Assembly (NCBI GenBank): GCA_046756945.1
Contig: JBHHXI010000031.1
Location: 1 to 24,431, forward strand
Source of the DNA: JACZQZ01 sp046756945
GTDB taxonomy: Bacteria > Pseudomonadota > Alphaproteobacteria > Rhodospirillales > 2-02-FULL-58-16
Reading direction: 5' to 3'
DNA length: 24,431 bases
Both the position numbers and the translations under genes were made by a program. This document shows, in pieces, positions 1 through 7,086 of the stretch. Every line of letters starts with the position of its first letter. The first letter of the stretch is position 1. The notes under the pieces are model-generated. The model searched no databases and was not told the DNA's origin. It saw nothing but the letters and a program-made list of their open reading frames with translations.

Positions 1-55
1 CCTCCGCGCCTCTTCTATGCGATCCCTGTCGGCGCTTCGCGCCTCCGCGCCTCTT
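1..55. repeat. 14-bp direct repeat at the left edge
   Basis: The 14-mer CCTCCGCGCCTCTT occurs at 1-14 and again at 42-55, a 41-bp period. The right copy encodes part of the Arg/Glu/Ala-rich tail of the HugZ-like protein. The left copy lies just past that gene's stop codon and touches the window edge, so further copies to the left cannot be excluded. It may be a small tandem duplication or chance in GC-rich sequence. Confidence 0.4.
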
Positions 56-818
56 GCGCCAGGCGCACCAGCTCCGCCCGGCACGATTGGGCGTCGTGCA
101 CGGGTGCGTCGAAGTCCAGGCGGGCAAGCCTGCCCTGAAGCCTCAGGTCGACGCCATGGGGATCGACGCCGATCATTTTCCACGCCTTGCCGCGCCGCCC
201 CAGGAGCACGTTGGCATACAGCGCGATCGCCTCGGCGTGGTCCCGGTTCATGTGATCGAGAACGTCCTGCTCGCAGTCGGCAAGCGCCGCCGCGGCGCCG
301 GCGTCGGCGGCCAGGGTCGCGCCCTTCAGCCACACCGCGCGGCCGAAACCGCCGACGTAGCGGGCCCGTTCCATCGCCATGGTGTGGAAATGAAAGTCGC
401 CGAACCCGGCGTACCGGCGCGCCTCGGGGTGACGGGCGAGAAAGCGGCCGGCGAGGCGCCCGTCCGCGGTCCTGGTCAGACGCCCCATCACGGTCACCCG
501 CGGGCCGGTCTGCGGATTGGCCTTGCGCGACGCCTCCTCGAACAGCAGCGAGGCGCGCCCGTCGGCGTCCAGGTTGCGGGTGTGGTCCGACAGCCTGGAC
601 AGCAGCAGAATGGGGCTTCCCGCCCAGTCGCAGGCCACGGTGACCAGCGACGCATAAGGCCATCCGGCGGTTACCGCCTTGGCCGCCGTGGCCGGTTCCG
701 CCAGGGCCGTCGCCAGCGCCGCCCACCGCGCCCGGCGCATGAGGCCCTGGGCGGCGGCGCAATCGTTCGCGGGTGCGGGCACGGGGTTCCGCTCAGGCCG
801 CCGGCTCGTCCCCGGCAT
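15..818 (-). CDS. HugZ family protein (FMN-binding split-barrel plus DUF2470)
   Basis: The protein has 267 residues. The N-terminal half is a pyridoxamine-5'-phosphate-oxidase-like split barrel, shown by GWPYASLV, LLLLSRLSDHTRNL and the following ASLLFEE. The C-terminal part, from about residue 180, is a DUF2470-like domain with DHMNRDHAEAIALYA. This architecture matches HugZ/HutZ-type haem-degrading or haem-binding proteins and related FMN-fold proteins. Substrate and cofactor cannot be read from sequence, and no haem-uptake genes lie nearby. It is the last gene of the minus-strand run. The ATG at 818 overlaps the CBS gene by 26 bp. A GTG at 782, just after the CBS stop, is an equally possible start and would remove 12 unconserved residues. 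The family assignment is firm; haem degradation is only a family-based possibility. Confidence 0.85.
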   Translation of the reverse strand: MPGTSRRPERNPVPAPANDCAAAQGLMRRARWAALATALAEPATAAKAVTAGWPYASLVTVACDWAGSPILLLSRLSDHTRNLDADGRASLLFEEASRKANPQTGPRVTVMGRLTRTADGRLAGRFLARHPEARRYAGFGDFHFHTMAMERARYVGGFGRAVWLKGATLAADAGAAAALADCEQDVLDHMNRDHAEAIALYANVLLGRRGKAWKMIGVDPHGVDLRLQGRLARLDFDAPVHDAQSCRAELVRLAQEARRREAPTGIA

Positions 819-1206
819 GGCCCAGCACCATATCGCGCAAGGTCACGATCCCCGCCGGCGTGCGATCTTCGTTGGTGACCAGCGCCCGGGACAGGCCGAA
901 CTTCAGCAGAAGCCGGATGGCATAGCGGATGTTCATGTCGGCCGGCAGCGTCAGCACCGGCTTGGACATGACTTCGTAGACATTCACCCTTTCCGGGGCC
1001 CGGTCCTCGCCGATGACCTCCCCGGCGATGTCGGATATCACCAGCAGGCCGAACTCGTCGTTGCGGTCCCGGCGATCCACCACCAGGGAGCTGACGCCGG
1101 CGCCGCGCATCATTTCGATGGCCTCCTGGACCGTCGCCATGCCCCCGATGGTGCGCACCGACCGGGTCATGACGTCGCCGACCGTGGCGTGGGTGTGCTC
1201 GGTCAT
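793..1206 (-). CDS. Two-CBS-domain protein
   Basis: The 137-residue protein is almost entirely a tandem CBS pair (Bateman module). CBS1 is at about residues 8-65, starting DVMTRSVRTI, and CBS2 at about 74-132, starting EVMSKPVLTL and ending GIVTLRDMVLGH. Such modules usually bind adenine nucleotides and regulate a partner. No other catalytic domain is present, so a regulatory role is inferred. The start ATG overlaps the stop of the PII-like gene as ATGA, and GAGGAAG lies four bases upstream of the ATG, which supports both the start and translational coupling. The likely partners are the two DUF1538 membrane proteins and the PII-like protein upstream in the same run. The ligand is not predictable from sequence. 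Confidence 0.9.
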   Translation of the reverse strand: MTEHTHATVGDVMTRSVRTIGGMATVQEAIEMMRGAGVSSLVVDRRDRNDEFGLLVISDIAGEVIGEDRAPERVNVYEVMSKPVLTLPADMNIRYAIRLLLKFGLSRALVTNEDRTPAGIVTLRDMVLGHAGDEPAA

Positions 1207-1553
1207 AGGTCTTCCTCGATTTCATGCAACAGGGTGGCGACCTGGGTTTTCAGGCCGACGGCGTCCTCGATGGCGATCTCGAAGGCGATGCCGGCCCCCG
1301 GCTCCTCGTCGAAATTTCCGGCGGCGGCGATGGTCTCCAGGATTTCGCGCGCCCGCGCCTCGACGACCAGGAACAACAGCACGTCGCGGTGGGAGCTCAG
1401 GTCGAGGCCGAGAAAGGTCTTCTCCGGCTTCAGTCCTTCGCCGCGGCAACTGGTGATGACGGTGGCGCCGGTGGCGCCGGCCTCGCGGGCCGCGTCGACC
1501 ACCGCCGCGGTATGCTCATCGCCGACAAAGGCCATGATGAGTTTAAGTTTCAT
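1203..1553 (-). CDS. PII-like signalling protein (P-II family regulator)
   Basis: The 116-residue protein fits a ferredoxin-like PII fold: MKLKLIMAFV (strand 1), a helix around residues 15-25, ATVITSCRGEG (strand 2 entering the T-loop position), DVLLFLVVEARAREILETIA (strand and helix 2), then a final strand near FEIAIEDAVGLKTQ. The segment at the T-loop position is short and lacks the Tyr51 uridylylation context of GlnB/GlnK, so it belongs to the wider PII-like group and not to classical nitrogen PII proteins. PII-like proteins usually form trimers, bind nucleotides or small ligands and control an adjacent transporter or enzyme. Here the neighbours are two DUF1538 membrane proteins upstream, one overlapping by 11 bp, and a CBS protein downstream with an ATGA overlap. 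GAGGGAGA precedes the ATG. The ligand is unknown. Confidence 0.8.
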   Translation of the reverse strand: MKLKLIMAFVGDEHTAAVVDAAREAGATGATVITSCRGEGLKPEKTFLGLDLSSHRDVLLFLVVEARAREILETIAAAGNFDEEPGAGIAFEIAIEDAVGLKTQVATLLHEIEEDL

Positions 1554-2334
1554 CGCTGTGATCTCCCTCTTTGTGCCGCCTGGCCTGCAGCCACGAGGTC
1601 AGCTGGGCGTAGCCCAGGACCGATATAATGGGAAACAGGCTGGCAAATGCAATCAATCCGAAACCGTCGACAATGGGATTGCGCCCCGGAATGGCGGACG
1701 CCAGGCCCAGGCCGAGGGCCGTCAACACGGGCACCGTCACCGTCGACGTGGTGACCCCGCCCGAATCATAGGCCAGGGGGACGATGGTCCTGGCGGCCCA
1801 CGCCGTCTGCACGACCACGATCAGGTACCCGGCCATGATAAAGGTCGGCAGCGGCGTGCCGGTGACGATGCGGAAGGTCCCCAGGGCGACGCCCACCGCC
1901 ACGCCCGCCGCCACCACCAGGCGCAGGCCGACGGCGTTGATGCTGCCGCCCGAAATCTGCTGCGCCTTGATGGAGACGGCGATCAGGGCGGGCTCGGCGA
2001 CCGTGGTGGCAAATCCGATGGCCGCCGCGAACCCGTAAACCCAAAGGTAATCGCTCCAGCGCACGGCGCCGCCGCCGGCGCCCGGGCCGATGAAAGCGGG
2101 CGCCGTAAGCTGCTCGGCCATGGCCCTGCCGATGGGGAACAGGGCCTTTTCCAGCCCGACCAGGAACAGGGTCAGCCCGACGAGGACGTAGACGAAGCCG
2201 ACGGCGATCCGGCGCAGATTGGGCGGGCGCCGCCGGATGACCAGGAACTGGAAACCGAACAGGATGGCGACGATAGGGGCCACGTCCACCAGGGTGTCCA
2301 TGGCCGTGGCGAGAGTATGGTCGAAAAGCCCCAT
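1543..2334 (-). CDS. DUF1538 family membrane protein, second copy
   Basis: The 263-residue protein is very hydrophobic, with about six to seven predicted membrane segments, for example around residues 19-33, 46-62, 99-120, 136-152, 163-180 and 225-244. Two motifs shared with the gene upstream mark DUF1538: TTVAEPALIAV at 110-120 (E114, P115) and YDSGGVTTSTVTVP at 189-202. The conserved Tyr-Asp-Ser-Gly-Gly and Glu-Pro within membrane segments look like a substrate or ion path, but no transported substrate is established to my knowledge. It starts 10 bp after the paralogue's stop, with TGAGGGG upstream of the ATG, and its 3' end overlaps the PII-like gene by 11 bp. The charged C-terminal tail (RRHKEGDHSDET) is absent from the paralogue and could be a cytoplasmic contact for a regulator; this is inference. 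Confidence 0.85.
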   Translation of the reverse strand: MGLFDHTLATAMDTLVDVAPIVAILFGFQFLVIRRRPPNLRRIAVGFVYVLVGLTLFLVGLEKALFPIGRAMAEQLTAPAFIGPGAGGGAVRWSDYLWVYGFAAAIGFATTVAEPALIAVSIKAQQISGGSINAVGLRLVVAAGVAVGVALGTFRIVTGTPLPTFIMAGYLIVVVQTAWAARTIVPLAYDSGGVTTSTVTVPVLTALGLGLASAIPGRNPIVDGFGLIAFASLFPIISVLGYAQLTSWLQARRHKEGDHSDET

Positions 2335-2344
2335 CCCGGTCCCC

Positions 2345-3079
2345 TCACACGATCATGCCGAAGATGAGCACGAAGACGATGGGAGTGAGGCTGGCCAGGG
2401 CGATCAGGCCGAAGCCGGCGACCATCGGGCTGCGGCCGCGAATGGTGCCGGCCAAACCGACGCCCAGGGCCGCGACCAGCGGCACCGTGATGGTCGAGGT
2501 GGTGACGCCGCCGGAGTCATAGGCGATGCCGACGATCTCGGGCGGGGCGAAGTCGGTTAAGACGACGACGGCCGTATATCCGCCGATGACCAGGTAATGG
2601 ATGGGCCAGTCCTTAAGGATACGAAACACCCCCAACACCAGGGCAACGCCCACGGACAGGGCCACGGTCAGGCGAAGGCTGAAGGCGTAATCGGACCGGG
2701 CCTCTTCGCCCACGGCGATAAAGCCCGCCTCTGCGGCGGCCTGGGCGGCCTTGTCGGCGACCGCGATCAGGGCCGGCTCGGCGACGGTGGTGCCGACGCC
2801 CAGGCAGAAGGCGAAGGCGAAAAGGGCGGACAGGCTGCCTTTGCGGGCAAAGGCGTCGGCCATGGCCTCGCCCAGGGGGAAAAGGCCCATTTGCAGTCCC
2901 TGGACGAACATGGTCAGGCCGAGGATGACGAAGACGAGCCCCGCCAGCACCGCGCTCAGGTCGGGAAACGGTTGTCTGAGAACCACCGCCTGGAAAAAGA
3001 CGATGACCAGCACCACCGGCGCCAGGTCGCGAACCGCCTCCCCCACCATGCGGAGAAGGCGTTGCAGGATCGAAACCAT
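2345..3079 (-). CDS. DUF1538 family membrane protein, first copy
   Basis: The 244-residue integral membrane protein has hydrophobic stretches near residues 20-35, 43-62, 84-104, 134-152, 162-177, 200-212 and 222-243. It carries the same DUF1538 signatures as the next gene: TTVAEPALIAVADKAA at 97-112 (E101, P102) and YDSGGVTTSTITVP at 187-200. DUF1538 proteins are often longer chains with two such repeats, so this gene and its neighbour may be the two halves of one transporter-like unit made separately; that is an inference from shared motifs and adjacency. It is the first gene of the minus-strand run and is divergent from chvI. Only a weak GGA precedes the ATG at 3079. Function is unknown; a membrane transporter is the best guess. 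Confidence 0.85.
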   Translation of the reverse strand: MVSILQRLLRMVGEAVRDLAPVVLVIVFFQAVVLRQPFPDLSAVLAGLVFVILGLTMFVQGLQMGLFPLGEAMADAFARKGSLSALFAFAFCLGVGTTVAEPALIAVADKAAQAAAEAGFIAVGEEARSDYAFSLRLTVALSVGVALVLGVFRILKDWPIHYLVIGGYTAVVVLTDFAPPEIVGIAYDSGGVTTSTITVPLVAALGVGLAGTIRGRSPMVAGFGLIALASLTPIVFVLIFGMIV

Positions 3080-3327
3080 GGGCGTCCAATAGCGGCCGCG
3101 GCTTTGTCCGTCAACGCGCGGCTGTGCGCTTGGACGTTAAGGGGCGTCGCGCCCTGCGTCTCCCGGCGCGGCGGGGAAGGGACATGGAACCCTTACCGGG
3201 AACGGGCGAAGCGATTATACTCGATCCCGCCATACGGGGCCGGTGCGGTGGCGGCGCTTTTGCGCGTTGGGGGAACGCCCGGGACCGGAGCGCACCGTGA
3301 AACCTGATTTCGCCGAGGGGTCTTTCC
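3080..3327. promoter_or_regulatory. Divergent intergenic region with a candidate chvI promoter
   Basis: This 248-bp gap separates the DUF1538 run (minus) from chvI (plus). Reading plus, TATACT at 3216-3221 matches the -10 consensus in five of six bases. TTACCG at 3193-3198 lies 17 bp upstream as a weak -35. This would give a leader of about 100 nt to the chvI ATG, which has GAGGGG at 3315-3320 as ribosome binding site. Reading minus, TTGACG (3114-3109) and TATTGG (3091-3086) are also 17 bp apart but lie directly against the DUF1538 start. I see no gene or strong repeat in the rest of the gap. Confidence 0.45.
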
Positions 3328-4017
3328 ATGTCCCATACCATCGCCCTCGTGGACGACGACCGCAACATCCTCGCCTCGGTGTCCATGGCTCTCGAGGCGG
3401 AAGGCTTCACCGTGGAGACCTACACCGGCGGCGTTGAAGCGCTGGACGCCCTGGGCCGCAGGCCCGTGGACCTGGCCATCGTCGACATCAAGATGCCGCG
3501 CATGGACGGCATGGAGCTTCTCGAGCGGCTGCGGCGAAAGAGCGGCCTGCCGGTGATCTTTCTCACCTCCAAGGACGACGAGATCGACGAGGTCCTGGGC
3601 CTGCGGATGGGCGCCGACGACTACATCACGAAGCCGTTTTCCCAGCGCCTTTTGATCGAACGCATCCGCGCCGTGCTGCGCCGCCGGGAACTTGCGGCGG
3701 ACCGCGGCGGCAAGGACCTGATGCACCGCGGGCGCCTGGTTCTGGACCCGGCGCGGCACATGTGCACGTGGCGCGACGGCGAGGTCAACCTGACGGTGAC
3801 CGAGTTCCTGCTCCTCCAGGCCCTGGCCGCGCGTCCCGGGCACGTCAAGAACCGGAACCAACTGATCGACGCGGCCTACGGCGAGCACATTTACGTGGAT
3901 GACCGCACCATCGACAGCCACATCAAGCGCCTCAGGCGCAAATTCAAGGAACTGGATCCCGAATTCGCGCAGATCGAAACGCTGTATGGCGTCGGCTACC
4001 GGTACCGCGGAGACTGA
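3328..4017 (+). CDS. chvI: ChvI-type response regulator
   Basis: This is an OmpR/PhoB-class transcription factor of 229 residues. The receiver domain (about 1-118) has the acidic cluster D9-D11, phospho-acceptor D53 in AIVDIKMPRMDG, T80 and K102 in YITKPF. The C-terminal winged helix (about 130-229) contains LTVTEFLLLQALA, DRTIDSHIKRLRRKFKEL and the closing YGVGYRY. The match to ChvI and the immediately following chvG make the name confident. In rhizobia and Caulobacter ChvG/ChvI responds to acid and envelope stress and controls surface and cell-wall genes. The gene is well placed after GAGGGG at 3315-3320, with a possible promoter about 110 bp upstream. In several alphaproteobacteria pckA lies divergent to chvI; here the DUF1538 run occupies that place. 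Confidence 0.95.
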   Translation: MSHTIALVDDDRNILASVSMALEAEGFTVETYTGGVEALDALGRRPVDLAIVDIKMPRMDGMELLERLRRKSGLPVIFLTSKDDEIDEVLGLRMGADDYITKPFSQRLLIERIRAVLRRRELAADRGGKDLMHRGRLVLDPARHMCTWRDGEVNLTVTEFLLLQALAARPGHVKNRNQLIDAAYGEHIYVDDRTIDSHIKRLRRKFKELDPEFAQIETLYGVGYRYRGD

Positions 4018-4031
4018 CGCGGCGGGCCGGC

Positions 4032-5636
4032 ATGACCATGGAGGCACCTGACCGGCCAAGGCGGCGCACCGTTTCGCCGATCACCCGGCGCATTCTGGCG
4101 GTGAATGTGCTGGCGCTGGGAATCCTGGTCGCCGGATTGCTGTATCTGGGCCAATACCGCCAAAGCCTTATCGACGCCGAACTCACGGCGCTTATGACCC
4201 AGGCCGATATGTTCGCCGCCGCCCTCGGCGAGGGCGCGGTCTCCGCCGGCAGCCAGACGGGTCAGCAAATTGTCCGCGACATCGCCGTCCAGATCGTCCG
4301 CCGCCTGGTGCAGACGACGGGCACGCGGGCGCGCCTGTTCGGCGCCGACGGCGTGCTGCTGGCCGACAGCCGCCTGCTGATGGGCCCCGGCGGCATGGTT
4401 CAGATACGCGAGCTGCCGCCGCCTGACATCTTCAGCGGGGTGATGAGCGCGGCGCTGGAAGTGTACGACCGCCTGGTCCAGTGGCTCCCGGGCCAGGATC
4501 CGATGCCCCCCTACCGCGAGAAATCCGTCCAGCGTGCCGAAGACTATGACGAGGTGCCGCGGGCGCTTGGCGGCGAGAAAGAGGGCGCGGTGCGCGCCGC
4601 CCGCGACGGCGGCATTATCCTCAGCGTCGCCGTGCCGGTCCAGCGCTACAAGCAGATCCTGGGGGCGCTGATGCTGTCCAAGGGATCGCGGGATATCGAG
4701 GCCGCGTTGTTCGAGGTCCGCCTGGGCATCATCGAGGTGTTCGCCGTGGCGCTGAGCGTGACCGTGCTTCTTTCGATCTACCTGGCCGGCACCATCGCCC
4801 GGCCCATCCGCCGCCTCGCCGCCGTCGCCGAACGGTTGCGCCGGAGCCGCGACCGCCGCGCCCTTCCCGATTTCGCCGGACGCGACGACGAGATCGGTGA
4901 CCTCGCCCGGTCTTTACATGACATGACCGAAGCCCTGTGGGAGCGCATGGAGGCCATCGAACGCTTTGCCGCCGACGTCGCCCACGAGATCAAGAACCCC
5001 CTGACGTCGTTGCGCAGCGCGGTGGAAACCGCGGCCCGGGTGGAGGATGCAGAAAAGCAACGCACACTGATGACCATCATAAAGGACGACGTACAGCGCC
5101 TGGACCGGCTGATCAGCGACATCTCGGACTTGTCGCGCCTGGATACGGAACTGTTGCGCGCCGAGAGGGCGCCGGCGGACATCGGCCGCATCCTCGGGGC
5201 CCTGGCGGAAGTGCACGCGGCCACGGCGGACGCCGACGCTCCCCGCGTGTCCCTGGATGCCGAGCCGGATCTGATGGTCGACGGCGTCGAGGGGCGGCTC
5301 GCCCAGGTGTTCCGCAACCTCATCGCCAACGCCATTTCCTTCGGCGCGCCGGCAAGCACCATCACGCTCCGGGCGTCGCGGGACGGAGACTGGGCGGAAG
5401 TGAAAATCGACGACGAGGGCCCGGGCGTTCCCGACGGCAAGCAGGAGGCCATCTTCGAGCGTTTTTACACGGAACGGCCGGAACCGGAGAAGTTCGGCAC
5501 CCATTCCGGGCTCGGTTTGAGCATCTCCAAGCAGATCGTCGAAGCCCACGGCGGCACCGTGCACGCCGAAAACCTGCGCGGCGACGACGGACGGGTGCTG
5601 GGCGCCCGGTTCGTGGTGCGCCTGCCCCTGGCGTGA
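4032..5636 (+). CDS. chvG: ChvG-type sensor histidine kinase
   Basis: The 534-residue inner-membrane sensor kinase is the partner of ChvI. A first membrane helix spans about 19-37 (VNVLALGILVAGLLYLGQY). A periplasmic stimulus-sensing region follows to about 228, then a second helix at about 234-254. A HAMP linker contains ARPIRRLAAVAERLRR. The dimerisation domain carries FAADVAHEIKNPLTSLR with phospho-acceptor H318. The ATPase domain has the N box (N429, N433 in NLIANA), a G1 box DDEGPGVP and a G2 box SGLGLSISKQIVEAHGG. All catalytic elements are present. It starts 14 bp after the chvI stop, so the two are probably co-transcribed. A second ATG two codons downstream is an alternative start. 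In other species the periplasmic regulator ExoR controls ChvG; that gene is not in this window. Confidence 0.95.
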   Translation: MTMEAPDRPRRRTVSPITRRILAVNVLALGILVAGLLYLGQYRQSLIDAELTALMTQADMFAAALGEGAVSAGSQTGQQIVRDIAVQIVRRLVQTTGTRARLFGADGVLLADSRLLMGPGGMVQIRELPPPDIFSGVMSAALEVYDRLVQWLPGQDPMPPYREKSVQRAEDYDEVPRALGGEKEGAVRAARDGGIILSVAVPVQRYKQILGALMLSKGSRDIEAALFEVRLGIIEVFAVALSVTVLLSIYLAGTIARPIRRLAAVAERLRRSRDRRALPDFAGRDDEIGDLARSLHDMTEALWERMEAIERFAADVAHEIKNPLTSLRSAVETAARVEDAEKQRTLMTIIKDDVQRLDRLISDISDLSRLDTELLRAERAPADIGRILGALAEVHAATADADAPRVSLDAEPDLMVDGVEGRLAQVFRNLIANAISFGAPASTITLRASRDGDWAEVKIDDEGPGVPDGKQEAIFERFYTERPEPEKFGTHSGLGLSISKQIVEAHGGTVHAENLRGDDGRVLGARFVVRLPLA

Positions 5637-5701
5637 TCCGCGGGCCCCGCCCGGCGGGCATTCCTTGACAGCCGGGACCGACGGTTCCACGCTCCCCCGT
5701 C

Positions 5702-6136
5702 ATGGTCCAGGTTCACGGCACCTGCGTCGACGTGGACGGCACGGCGGTCCTTCTGCTCGGCCCCGCGGGAAGCGGCAAGTCGGACCTGGCACTGCGCCTG
5801 ATCGACGGCGGCGCGCGCCTGGTCGCCGACGACCGCGCCGAGGTGCGCCTCGCCGATGGCCGCCTGGCCGTCTCGGCGCCTCCCGAAACGGGGGGCCTCA
5901 TGGAGGTGCGCGGCGTCGGCGTCATGCGCGTGGACTCGGCGGCCGAGGCACATCTGGGGCTGGTCGTGGAGCTGGTTTCTCCGGGCGACGTGGAGCGCCT
6001 TCCCGAGGCCGCGGCGTGGGACTGTCTGGGAGTCCCGGTGCCGCTGCTCAAGCTGGCGCCATTCGAGGCTTCGGCGCCGGCCAAGGTTCGCCTTGCCGTG
6101 CGCCGCGTCACCGGGGATATAATGTCGGTCCCATGA
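5702..6136 (+). CDS. hprK: Short HPr kinase/phosphorylase (HprK)
   Basis: The 144-residue protein corresponds only to the catalytic C-terminal domain of the roughly 310-residue Firmicutes HprK; short forms are usual in alphaproteobacteria. The P-loop is GPAGSGKS at residues 20-27. D43-D44 in LVADDR and the HprK signature LMEVRGVGV at 66-74 follow. The enzyme phosphorylates and dephosphorylates a regulatory serine on HPr; the HPr encoded nearby has a matching serine. The gene lies 65 bp after chvG, and its stop overlaps the rapZ start as ATGA, so HprK and RapZ are translationally coupled. Placement beside chvG/chvI links PTS state to envelope signalling by synteny; a physical link is not shown by sequence. 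Confidence 0.93.
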   Translation: MVQVHGTCVDVDGTAVLLLGPAGSGKSDLALRLIDGGARLVADDRAEVRLADGRLAVSAPPETGGLMEVRGVGVMRVDSAAEAHLGLVVELVSPGDVERLPEAAAWDCLGVPVPLLKLAPFEASAPAKVRLAVRRVTGDIMSVP

Positions 6137-7086
6137 GCGACCAGGCCAATTCCCTGCCCGAGATCATGGAAAGCCGGGGTGACGGGCGCGCGCCGGCGCC
6201 GGACGGCGCCCTGCGCGTGCTACTGGTCACGGGCATGTCGGGGGCGGGCAAGACCTCGGCCCTGAAGGCCCTGGAAGACATGGGCTACGAGGCGGTGGAC
6301 AACGTGCCGCTGTCGCTGCTGAACAGCCTCGTGGCGCCGATTGGGCGCGACCTCGGCGCCGAGGACGTGCAACGCCCCATCGCCATCGGCGTCGATATCC
6401 GCACCCGCGACTTCGGCATCAAGCCGTTCGTCGAGCGGCTGGACCACCTGGGCGCCGAGACCCGCGTCGAGGTCCGGCTGCTGTTCATGGATTGCGACGA
6501 CGACGAGCTCCGGCGGCGCTACGCGGAGACCCGCCATCGCCATCCCCTGGCCTCGGACCGCCCGGTGAGCGACGGCATCGTGCACGAACGCGGACTGGTT
6601 TCCGCGCTGCGCGACCGCGCCGACGTTGTCCTGGACACCACCGGCATGGGGCCGGGGGACCTGAAGCGCATCCTTCAGGGGCATTTCGGCCTGGCGTCCG
6701 AGCCCGGGCTGGCCGTATTCGTCACCTCGTTCTCGTACCGCCGGGGATTGCCCCGCGAGGCCGACCTGGTGTTCGACGTTCGCTTTCTCGCCAATCCCCA
6801 TTATGATCCCAAGATGCGGCCGTTGACGGGCCTGGACCGTCCGGTCGCCGAGTACGTGGCCGGCGATGCGGGGTTCGCGCCGTTCTTCGACGCCCTCACC
6901 GGACTCCTGCTGCCGTTGTTGCCGCGGTACGCCGGCGAGGGCAAGAGCTATCTCACCATCGCGGTGGGGTGCACGGGAGGGCGCCATCGCTCGGTGGTCG
7001 TCGCCGAGAAACTGGCGGCATGGCTGAACGGGCAGGACCAGCGCGTCCACGTGCACCATAGGGATTTGAACAGGACCGGCGCATGA
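6133..7086 (+). CDS. rapZ: RapZ-type nucleotide-binding protein (YvcJ/YhbJ family)
   Basis: The 317-residue protein has an N-terminal P-loop domain with GMSGAGKT at residues 34-41, followed by LEDMGYEAVDNVP, a hallmark of the family. The C-terminal domain contains LANPHYDPKMRPLTG and VGCTGGRHRSVVVAEKLA (C280, H285), then RDL near the end. In Escherichia coli RapZ is an RNA-binding adaptor for RNase E in control of glucosamine-6-phosphate synthase; in other bacteria the role of the family is less clear. The start is fixed by the ATGA overlap with hprK. An N-terminal extension of about 25 polar residues precedes the fold. The stop overlaps the EIIA start as ATGA. An RNA role here is inferred from family only. 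Confidence 0.93.
   Translation: MSDQANSLPEIMESRGDGRAPAPDGALRVLLVTGMSGAGKTSALKALEDMGYEAVDNVPLSLLNSLVAPIGRDLGAEDVQRPIAIGVDIRTRDFGIKPFVERLDHLGAETRVEVRLLFMDCDDDELRRRYAETRHRHPLASDRPVSDGIVHERGLVSALRDRADVVLDTTGMGPGDLKRILQGHFGLASEPGLAVFVTSFSYRRGLPREADLVFDVRFLANPHYDPKMRPLTGLDRPVAEYVAGDAGFAPFFDALTGLLLPLLPRYAGEGKSYLTIAVGCTGGRHRSVVVAEKLAAWLNGQDQRVHVHHRDLNRTGA

Noticed and set aside
679..2367. 562-residue plus-strand open frame over the CBS, PII-like and DUF1538 genes
   Set aside because: Low-complexity His/Gly/Asp-rich translation; the minus-strand genes have recognisable families, ribosome sites and tight junctions.
5649..5662. Hairpin after chvG as a terminator
   Set aside because: GCCC/GGGC gives only a four-pair stem with a three-base loop and no T tract, common by chance in this composition.
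5665..5694. TTGACA as a -35 element for hprK
   Set aside because: The hexamer is perfect, but no acceptable -10 lies 16-18 bp downstream (CACGCT region) and the start codon is too close. hprK is more likely read from upstream.
5665..6132. Extension of rapZ to an upstream start at 5665
   Set aside because: The added part is Arg/Gly/Pro-rich frame shadow of hprK; the ATG at 6133 overlaps the hprK stop and precedes the conserved fold.
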